A stretch of DNA of 34,812 nt. Origin: Methanobrevibacter sp. (GTDB lineage Archaea; Methanobacteriota; Methanobacteria; Methanobacteriales; Methanobacteriaceae). Made by a program: the position numbers and the translations under genes. The stretch lies in the NCBI GenBank assembly GCA_017646885.1, contig JAGCLR010000233.1:1-34812 (forward strand), in the 5' to 3' direction. Below the pieces are notes generated by a model. That model saw only the letters and a list, made by a program, of their open reading frames with translations, searched no databases and was not told the origin of the DNA. Below, one piece after another: positions 30,385 through 34,812 of this stretch. Position 1 is the first letter of the stretch. Every line of letters begins with the position of its first letter.

Positions 30385-30732
30385 ATGACAAACGTTAAAC
30401 TTGCAAAGTATTCTGAAAAGGTACAGGAAGAAATCAAAGATACTCTTAAAATATATGATGAGTGTCACGTTGAAAGAAGGGGTACAGAATTTGTAGTTTG
30501 TACCGGGTGGTGCTTGAAAGCAACTTATTGTGATGAAGAAGTTTTAGATACTTTCACTGCAGATGAAGTTTTTACAGAAGATGAAAGAATTTTAAACTAC
30601 ATTGAAAGTTTTCATTCTTATCCGATCACATATCATGGTGAAAGAAACTATAAAATGATCCATGAAATTGAAGGTAACTGGAACGCAAGATTTGCTTTTG
30701 ACGAAAACAAAAACATTATTAGAATAGCTTAA
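30385..30732 (+). CDS. Hypothetical early protein in a single-gene unit (115 aa)
   Basis: I do not recognise this acidic soluble protein. It starts with a helix (KLAKYSEKVQEEIKDTLKIYDE), has CTGWCLKATYC in the middle and a strand-rich end. I use ATG 30385 rather than 30379 because GGATGG is then 9 nt upstream, as in three other early genes. It has its own consensus promoter and terminator, which means strong, isolated expression, as for host-takeover or anti-defence factors. That role is inferred from context only. Confidence 0.7.
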   Translation: MTNVKLAKYSEKVQEEIKDTLKIYDECHVERRGTEFVVCTGWCLKATYCDEEVLDTFTADEVFTEDERILNYIESFHSYPITYHGERNYKMIHEIEGNWNARFAFDENKNIIRIA

Positions 30733-30759
30733 AGTGGTGAAAATTCACCACTTTTTTTT
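30731..30759 (+). terminator. Rho-independent terminator overlapping the stop codon
   Basis: AAAGTGGTGA (30731-30740) and TCACCACTTT (30745-30754) form a 10-bp stem with loop AAAT, followed by Ts to 30759. The stem begins inside the TAA of the preceding gene. It isolates that gene from the next promoter 12 nt away. Confidence 0.9.
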
Positions 30760-30770
30760 GCTCAAATATA

Positions 30771-30799
30771 TTGACATTGTACACCTATAGATGTATAAT
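30771..30799 (+). promoter_or_regulatory. Consensus promoter with palindromic operator
   Basis: TTGACA (30771-30776), 17 nt, TATAAT (30794-30799). The operator TACACCTATAGATGTA (30780-30795) is in the spacer, 9 nt from the first base of the -35, exactly as at 17486 and 30322. Confidence 0.9.
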
Positions 30800-30827
30800 G
30801 TAGACATAATATAGAAGGGGGTACAAG

Positions 30828-31037
30828 ATGATGAAACATTATACATACAGATTAACAGTATATCAGATGATACAACACCCGGAATATGGCCGTATTGGAA
30901 GAAAAATTAAAGGTTTTATTGGTAATGATAATGCTGAATTGATGGAAAGATTTGAAAAATGGTTTATTAAACAGGGTTATGATCGTGAAGAAATAGAAGT
31001 GCATATTGATAATGTACAACATGCAAATAACATTTAA
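30828..31037 (+). CDS. Hypothetical early protein (69 aa)
   Basis: This is a small basic protein with Tyr-rich strands (YTYRLTVYQMIQHPEYGRIGRKIKGFIGND) and a helix (AELMERFEKWFIKQGYD). I do not recognise a family. RBS is GAAGGGGGT, very strong. Two ATGs in tandem (30828 and 30831) are equally possible starts. It is driven by the consensus operator promoter at 30771, so it is likely one of the most highly expressed early genes. Function is unknown. Confidence 0.7.
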   Translation: MMKHYTYRLTVYQMIQHPEYGRIGRKIKGFIGNDNAELMERFEKWFIKQGYDREEIEVHIDNVQHANNI

Positions 31038-31049
31038 TACAACTGGTTC

Positions 31050-31077
31050 TGGTTAGTTGATCCATAAAAGCTAACCA
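31050..31077 (+). promoter_or_regulatory. Leader hairpin before the 96-aa gene
   Basis: TGGTTAG (31050-31056) and CTAACCA (31071-31077) form a 7-bp stem with a 14-nt loop containing GATCC. No T-run follows. It lies 32 nt before the next ATG and could tune translation or processing of the polycistronic mRNA. Confidence 0.4.
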
Positions 31078-31109
31078 CCACTACTAAAATTGAAAGGAAG
31101 GTAAAGCAA

Positions 31110-31400
31110 ATGACAAAATACAAAGCAGAATATATCGGATCAACAACTTACGAAAAGAACTACTATAACCAACATTGGAAGTATAGAGGAAAGGAATATA
31201 TTGTTACTGTTCCTACTGGTTGGAATGCATCTAGTGATTTTTATAATGGTGGTTATAATTCGCAAAAGAACCAGCATAAAAGAGAACAAGAAAAAATTGA
31301 TGCAGAACTTGATAATACTAAAACTGAAGAACCAAAGCAGATCAAACGAAACAAAGCAGATGAAGGTTTTGACCTTCTATGGAATTATTTTAATCAATAA
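31110..31400 (+). CDS. Hypothetical protein (96 aa)
   Basis: I do not recognise this protein. The first half is rich in Tyr, Gly and Asn (YKAEYIGSTTYEKNYYNQHWKYRGKEYIVTV); the second is a charged disordered or coiled region rich in Lys/Glu/Gln, ending in the ordered-looking DEGFDLLWNYFNQ. RBS GGAAGG is 8 nt upstream. It is part of the unit read from 30771, with the next gene 16 nt downstream. Function is unknown. Confidence 0.6.
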   Translation: MTKYKAEYIGSTTYEKNYYNQHWKYRGKEYIVTVPTGWNASSDFYNGGYNSQKNQHKREQEKIDAELDNTKTEEPKQIKRNKADEGFDLLWNYFNQ

Positions 31401-31416
31401 CAGGGGGTACAGAACA

Positions 31417-31677
31417 ATGACAAAATACATCAATAACATTAAGTATGATCTGGAAGAAAAAGAATACACTTTAATCACAACTACTTTGTATATTGCTAAA
31501 AAATATACAAGTTGTGGATGGCATTAACGTGCTAGGCCGTTATGGGATAATTTACAAGGCATGATAGAACTACTGGAAATGCAAGATAGATTTTCAGAAT
31601 ATCAGATAGAACTTCTGTATGAATATATCAAGAACGAACGAAAATCTGCAGCAAATAAAATTAATCGCCCGGAGTGA
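31417..31677 (+). pseudogene. Interrupted reading frame: 36 aa, in-frame TAA, then 49 aa
   Basis: ATG 31417 (RBS AGGGGGT) opens MTKYINNIKYDLEEKEYTLI, which stops at TAA 31525-31527 after SCGWH. The same frame continues without another stop for 49 codons (RARPLWDNLQGMIELLEMQ, DRFSEYQIELLYEYIKNERKSAANKINRPE) to TGA 31675-31677, where the terminator begins. The second part looks like genuine helical protein. TAA is one transition from CAA (Gln). It could be a nonsense mutation, readthrough, a sequencing error, or two genes, but the second part has only a poorly placed RBS. Confidence 0.55.
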
Positions 31678-31694
31678 TCCGGGTGATTTTTTTT
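31664..31694 (+). terminator. Rho-independent terminator spanning the last stop codon
   Basis: ATCGCCCGGA (31664-31673) and TCCGGGTGAT (31678-31687) pair over 10 bp with one G-U, around the loop GTGA that contains the stop TGA of the preceding frame. Eight Ts follow (31687-31694). It ends rightward early transcription before the origin region. Confidence 0.9.
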
Positions 31695-31846
31695 AACTCA
31701 ATTAAAATTTTACTGCAGTTTTTTTAACTCGTTTAACTTAATTAAACAGAATTTTAATTATTTACCCAAAAAATTAAATATCATGATTTTATCTTTTTCG
31801 TGTTTTTTATACTTTCTTTCTGTTGTGGTGGTGGTTCTGGAAGTAG
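31695..31846. other. Very AT-rich gene-free stretch, possible unwinding element
   Basis: No credible gene. The stretch is dominated by TTAATTAAA-type runs, with loosely inverted copies of AATTAAAATT and GAATTTTAATTA, followed by a T-rich tract and GTTGTGGTGGTGGTTC. Such low-stability DNA beside the palindrome and iterons would serve as a duplex-opening element. This reading depends on the region being an origin. Confidence 0.4.
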
Positions 31847-31898
31847 CTTTATATACTTATATATATTATCTTTAGATAATATATATAAGTATATAAAG
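31847..31898. repeat. 52-bp near-perfect palindrome (25-bp arms, 2-nt centre)
   Basis: The left arm 31847-31871 and right arm 31874-31898 are exactly complementary over 25 bp around TT. The arms consist almost only of A and T (CTTTATATACTTATATAT and onwards). It can extrude as a cruciform or form an RNA hairpin. It sits 28 bp before the first iteron and 150 bp after the last terminator, so a DNA role in replication initiation or resolution is more likely than termination. No T-run directly follows. Confidence 0.92.
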
Positions 31899-31926
31899 TT
31901 GATTTTTTCAGTGATCCGGGTGGTTT

Positions 31927-32288
31927 GACATGTATTTGACATGTATTTTACATGTATTTACAACTATTTTTTTGCAAATACATGTCAAGGTCAAAGCACT
32001 GGTATTACTGCGTTTGCGGTTACAGTGACAACTATTACATGTATTTTCCTTATTACTGAAGAATTTTTAGAAAAAATATCAATATCATATTTTTTACAGG
32101 AAAAAGTATCGGTAAAAATATAAATATATACAGGCAAAATACATGTAATACATGTCACCAGAACCCGAAACCATTGAAATTACTGCGTTAGAGGTTGACA
32201 TGTATTTTGTGAAAATAGTTGTCAAATAGTTGTCAAATAGTTGTCAATTGGCCTTAAAGCCTACTGTAAGTAAGATAAAATAGTTGTC
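31927..32288. repeat. Iteron array, probable replication origin
   Basis: Repeat type A, GACATGTATTT: tandem at 31927, 31938 and 31949 (last with T first), inverted at 31976-31986, then 32036-32046, inverted 32137-32147 and 32146-32156, and 32197-32207. Type B, AAATAGTTGTC: tandem at 32213, 32224 and 32235, again at 32278-32288, with inverted near-copies at 31960 and 32027. Read on the same strand the two differ only in two central bases (GACA-TG-TATTT, GACA-AC-TATTT). The 11-bp period equals one helical turn. ATTACTGCGTT also occurs twice (32004, 32179). This looks like an initiator-binding array. Confidence 0.85.
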
Positions 32289-32301
32289 ACGTATGTTTTT
32301 C

Positions 32302-32331
32302 TTGCATCAGTTGCATATTTGGGTGTATAAT
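32302..32331 (+). promoter_or_regulatory. Late promoter for the lysis genes
   Basis: TTGCAT (32302-32307), an 18-nt spacer, TATAAT (32326-32331), preceded by GGGTG. The same -35, spacer and GGTGTATAAT arrangement is found in the repressor promoter at 19446-19475. There is no full operator. It would drive holin, endolysin, the second terminase-like gene and the HNH gene, and by circular continuity possibly the packaging genes. Confidence 0.65.
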
Positions 32332-32376
32332 TCAAGTGGGTAAAACTATTTATGTCTATTTATGGGGGTAGATATT

Positions 32377-32607
32377 ATGAAAAAGTCCGATATTGTTAGA
32401 AAACTAACTAGTAGAAAATTCTGGTTAGCTTTGGCCGGTTTCGTGTCAATGCTGATTATTTATTGCACTGGTGATAAATCTAAAGCTGAAGGTGTCGCTG
32501 CTTTGATTATGGCCGGTGCTTCTGTTTTCGGCTATTTACTCGGTGAAGGTTTGGCCGATAGTAAACCTTTTGTTGATCCAGAAGAAAGTGATACGGATGG
32601 TGAATAA
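32377..32607 (+). CDS. Holin
   Basis: At 76 aa with two membrane segments, about 15-32 (FWLALAGFVSMLIIYC) and about 41-60 (GVAALIMAGASVFGYLLGEG), a basic N-terminus (MKKSDIVRKLTSRK) and an acidic tail (DPEESDTDGE), this fits small class II-like phage holins that perforate the membrane to release the endolysin. I use ATG 32377 behind TGGGGGTAG; an ATG at 32362 would contain the RBS. Next to the membrane/endolysin genes, as expected. Confidence 0.8.
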   Translation: MKKSDIVRKLTSRKFWLALAGFVSMLIIYCTGDKSKAEGVAALIMAGASVFGYLLGEGLADSKPFVDPEESDTDGE

Positions 32608-32608
32608 T

Positions 32609-32857
32609 ATGGTTGAAATTATTATTGCTATTATTACTGGTGTACTTACTCTTTCTGGAACGATCATTACTGTTATTGCCGGGAATAATAAAACCCGGCA
32701 AAATCTAGAAATCAATCAAGCGGTTATTAATACTAAAATTGATAATCTTTCTGCAGAAGTACAGAAACACAATACTTTTGCAGTTGAAATTCCTGTTATG
32801 AAAGAACAAATGAAGAATATCTATACACGAATTGAGGTACTTGAACATGGGAAATAA
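32609..32857 (+). CDS. Membrane protein with coiled coil, holin-associated (XhlA/BhlA-like)
   Basis: This 82-aa protein has one N-terminal membrane helix (about 1-24, MVEIIIAIITGVLTLSGTIITVIAG), then a helical charged tail with AEVQKHNTFAVEIPVMKEQMKNIYTRIEVLE. The EVxxHNxFAxxxPVxxEQ pattern is common in Bacillota phage proteins beside holins. It could be a second holin or a holin partner. ATG 32609 lies 1 nt after the holin stop, with GGATGGTG upstream; ATG 32597 is a possible alternative. It overlaps the endolysin start by 11 nt. Confidence 0.7.
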   Translation: MVEIIIAIITGVLTLSGTIITVIAGNNKTRQNLEINQAVINTKIDNLSAEVQKHNTFAVEIPVMKEQMKNIYTRIEVLEHGK

Positions 32858-33725
32858 AACTAATACTGGTTTAGTTGCGTTTGCTGAATGTTGTGCTAAT
32901 GAAAACCGGCCGTATCTACTCGGTACATATGGTTTGCGGTTAACACTTCAGATATTGAACCAGAAGCGCAAACAATACCCGACAAAGATTACACAAGAAA
33001 AGTATGATTACGCAAAAGCGCATTTTCTCGGTAAACGTACTGATGATTGCTATGCTTTACTGAAAAACTACTTGTGGATGCCGGGAACAGATAAAGAACT
33101 ACAGGATAAACACTTCGATGTTGATCCTGTTTATAATGCGAAACAAGATATTAATGCTGATACCGCTTTTGAACTTGCAACCGAGAAAGGAACAATTGAC
33201 ACTATCCCGGAAATTCCCGGTGTTATGGTTCGGTATAAAGGACATGCAGGTATCTATGTTGGTAAGGGTGTTGTCATTGAAGAACGTGGTTTTAATTATG
33301 GCACGGTTAGAACACGTTTAAATGAACGCAAATGGACGCATTGGTATAAATCCACATTTATTACTTACTTGCCGTTAGAAGTGCCTTTTAACGCTAAAAA
33401 AAGCATAGATGAAATTGCTAAAGAAGTTATTGCCGGGAAATGGGATGTTTACCCGAAGCGCAAACAATTGTTAGAAGATGCCGGTTATAATTACGCAGAA
33501 GTGCAAGCACGTGTAAACCAGCTTCTGAAAACAAACAAGCAATTAACTGTTGTTGGTGTTAAAGCTGCACTTAATATGAGAACTAAACCCGGTATGGATG
33601 GTAAGATTATCTGCAGTATTCCACTAGGTAAAAAAGTTGATCTGCTAGAAAAAACTTCTGAAAAGTGGTACAAGGTTTCTTACAATGGCAAGGTTGGTTA
33701 TTGTTGGAAGGGGTATTTACAATGA
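32847..33725 (+). CDS. Endolysin: NlpC/P60-like peptidase, Cpl-7 and SH3 domains
   Basis: This 292-aa lysis enzyme digests the host wall. Residues 1-180 form a cysteine peptidase/amidase-like domain with candidate catalytic Cys68 (KRTDDCYALL) and His133 (KGHAGIYVG). Residues about 185-227 are a CW_7/Cpl-7 wall-binding motif (SIDEIAKEVIAGKWDVYPKR, then LLEDAGYNYAEVQARVNQLL). Residues about 235-292 are a bacterial SH3 domain (ALNMRTKPG, KWYKVSYNGKVGYCWKGYL). No signal peptide, so holin-dependent. ATG 32847 with GAGGT upstream is preferred. Its TGA overlaps the next ATG. Confidence 0.9.
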   Translation: MGNKTNTGLVAFAECCANENRPYLLGTYGLRLTLQILNQKRKQYPTKITQEKYDYAKAHFLGKRTDDCYALLKNYLWMPGTDKELQDKHFDVDPVYNAKQDINADTAFELATEKGTIDTIPEIPGVMVRYKGHAGIYVGKGVVIEERGFNYGTVRTRLNERKWTHWYKSTFITYLPLEVPFNAKKSIDEIAKEVIAGKWDVYPKRKQLLEDAGYNYAEVQARVNQLLKTNKQLTVVGVKAALNMRTKPGMDGKIICSIPLGKKVDLLEKTSEKWYKVSYNGKVGYCWKGYLQ

Positions 33726-34069
33726 TTAAAGAACCGAACATTAAACCGCAATTCAAACAGTTTGCAATAAATTATTCCGGGAAGGCACAAGGTAATTGTG
33801 TAGAAGCCGCAAGGCTTTCGGGGTATTCTGAAAAATACGCAACAAAATGTAGTCACAAATTGTTGGTTAGAAGTGATGTACAAGCTTATCTTAAATATCT
33901 TGCTGAAGTGGGTGAAACTACTTCTGAAGATCATATTGCAACAATTAGTGAGATACAAGCATTTTGGACTAGTGTCATGCAAAATCCCGGAAATGAATTG
34001 AAGGATAGATTACGTGCAGCAGAATTACTTGCTAAAGCTAAAGGTGCTTTTAATTCTAGTGAGTGGTAA
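33722..34069 (+). CDS. Terminase small subunit, Terminase_2-like
   Basis: This 115-aa protein matches the helical DNA-binding pattern of Terminase_2-type small terminases: FKQFAINYSGKAQGNCVEAARLSGYSEKYATKCSHKLLVRSDVQAYLKYL, then a helix region ISEIQAFWTSVMQNPGNELKDRLRAAELLAKAKGAF. The family recognises pac/cos DNA. The phage also has a P27-like protein at 436, so this could be the true recognition subunit, a second regulator of packaging, or a DNA-binding homologue. ATG 33722 overlaps the endolysin stop. Confidence 0.8.
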   Translation: MIKEPNIKPQFKQFAINYSGKAQGNCVEAARLSGYSEKYATKCSHKLLVRSDVQAYLKYLAEVGETTSEDHIATISEIQAFWTSVMQNPGNELKDRLRAAELLAKAKGAFNSSEW

Positions 34070-34107
34070 TACCAGTGAACTATAATAACAATGAGTGGTA
34101 ATAGTGT

Positions 34108-34788
34108 ATGCTATTTGATTTTTACAGAAGTAAAGAGTGGGAAAACTTACGTGCAGTATTGACACTGGAACGTGTTAATGCTGATGATGGTTTACTCTAT
34201 TGCGATTATTGTAAAAAGCCTATAGTGCGTGCGTATGATGCGATTTGTCACCACAAGATACAACTTACTGAAACTAATTATACTGATGCGAATATTTCAC
34301 TTAACCCGGATAATATACAGATAGTACATCATGCATGTCACAATAGGTTACATGACAAGGCCGGGTTTAAGTGCAAGAAAGTGTATATTGTATATGGTGC
34401 ACCTTTATCTGGTAAAACCACATATGTACATGAGGTTATGAACCCGGGTGATTTAGTAGTTGATCTTGATAATATATGGTGTTGCGTTTCTGGTTTACCT
34501 AGATATGAGAAACCGAAACGTTTGAATACTGTTGTGTTTCAATTAAGAAATACTTTGTATGATATGGTGAAGTATAGAAACGGAAACTGGAATACTGCGT
34601 ATATTGTCGGTGGTTATCCGTTTGAAGCAGAACGCACTAGATTAGCCGGTGATTTAAATGCAGAATGTATTTTAATTCCATCCACTAAAGAAGAATGTTA
34701 CTTACGTTTACAACAACAAAGTGAACGTGGTGAGGAATGGAAACGATTTATTGACGAATGGTTTGCTAGATACATACCGCCCCTGTAA
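34108..34788 (+). CDS. HNH endonuclease fused to a P-loop kinase-like domain
   Basis: This 226-aa protein has two parts. Residues 1-88 are an HNH nuclease: YCDYCKK (C32, C35), CHHKIQL (H48-H49), NPDNIQIVHHACHNRLH (N69, C77, H78, H82). Residues 90-226 begin with strand KVYIVYGAPLSGKTT, a perfect Walker A (97-104), then VVDLDNIW (D119, D121) and a lid-like Arg-rich C-terminus (LRLQQQSERGEEWKRF), as in AAA_33/polynucleotide-kinase-like P-loop proteins. HNH proteins near terminase genes help cos cleavage in HK97-like phages. The kinase-like part is unusual. RBS is weak. Confidence 0.85.
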   Translation: MLFDFYRSKEWENLRAVLTLERVNADDGLLYCDYCKKPIVRAYDAICHHKIQLTETNYTDANISLNPDNIQIVHHACHNRLHDKAGFKCKKVYIVYGAPLSGKTTYVHEVMNPGDLVVDLDNIWCCVSGLPRYEKPKRLNTVVFQLRNTLYDMVKYRNGNWNTAYIVGGYPFEAERTRLAGDLNAECILIPSTKEECYLRLQQQSERGEEWKRFIDEWFARYIPPL

Positions 34789-34812
34789 TTTATTTTTTTA
34801 CGTGAGAGGTAC

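Noticed and set aside
31941..32123. Open frame of 60 codons within the iteron region
   Set aside because: It has no ribosome binding site, and its sequence is just a translation of the iterons and AT-rich DNA. Low-complexity product.
31927..32288. CRISPR array
   Set aside because: The repeats are 11 bp, occur in both orientations and often without spacers, unlike CRISPR repeats. No cas genes are present.
1..34812. Terminal direct repeats marking the genome ends
   Set aside because: The first ~40 and last ~40 bases show no shared sequence, so direct terminal repeats within the window are not supported.
1..34812. Alternative genetic code (stop reassignment)
   Set aside because: TAA, TGA and at least one TAG (22314-22316) all end genes at sensible places. 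The tRNA has a normal Gln anticodon, and only one frame has an internal TAA.

Overview
The window looks like the whole, or nearly the whole, genome of a tailed siphovirus of a low-GC Gram-positive bacterium (Bacillota, probably gut-associated). The reasons are: one complete HK97-type head-tail-lysis-replication gene set in about 35 kb; AT-rich DNA (roughly one third GC by eye); strong AGGGGG/GAAGGTG ribosome binding sites; Bacillota-type promoters; and a lysin with Cpl-7 (CW_7) and SH3 cell-wall domains. No host genes, integrase, transposase, CRISPR array or rRNA were seen. The only minus-strand genes are a small XRE repressor and a tRNA.

Layout. (1) 91-17384, morphogenesis: an ORFan, a P27-like small terminase, TerL, portal, prohead protease, major capsid protein, head-fibre-like and decoration-like proteins, four head-tail connector/completion proteins, major tail protein, tail assembly chaperone with a textbook -1 frameshift site, a 1122-aa tape measure with five 120-bp repeats, distal tail protein, Gp37-like tail protein, a baseplate/fibre protein and a BspA-type leucine-rich-repeat tip protein. 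The block ends at a terminator. (2) 17486-18995: a strong promoter and seven small early genes, with a bidirectional terminator at 19000. (3) 19037-19475, minus strand: XRE repressor, a tRNA-Gln(TTG) that I find 2 nt after the repressor stop, and a long inverted repeat. (4) 19575-27426, replication: SNF2-type helicase, VRR-NUC nuclease, Gp157-like protein, RecA-like ATPase, DUF669 ssDNA-binding protein, family-B-type polymerase, and AEP/D5/SF3 primase-helicase. (5) 27428-30224: tightly overlapping small genes, most of them Cys-rich zinc-ribbon proteins. (6) 30274-31694: small ORFans in separate promoter/terminator units, and one reading frame interrupted by an in-frame TAA. (7) 31695-32376: about 680 bp without a gene, holding a 52-bp palindrome and many 11-bp iterons, probably a replication origin. 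(8) 32302-34788: lysis genes (holin, membrane coiled-coil protein, endolysin), a second small-terminase-like protein, and an HNH nuclease fused to a P-loop kinase-like domain. If the ends join, the HNH gene lies just upstream of the terminase genes, the usual position for a cos/pac region.

Regulation. Near-consensus promoters at 17486, 30322 and 30771 carry the same 16-bp palindrome (TACAc..ggTGTA) at the same place, between -35 and -10. Diverged copies lie at 41-67 and 19575-19603, and a half-site lies in the repressor's own promoter. This suggests one regulon under the XRE repressor. The most noteworthy items are this shared operator-promoter set, the iteron/palindrome origin in a phage with a repressor but no integrase, the HNH-kinase fusion, two structured non-coding elements (19037-19123, 20928-21030), the repressor-tRNA unit, and the zinc-ribbon cassette array whose C-termini encode the next gene's Shine-Dalgarno.
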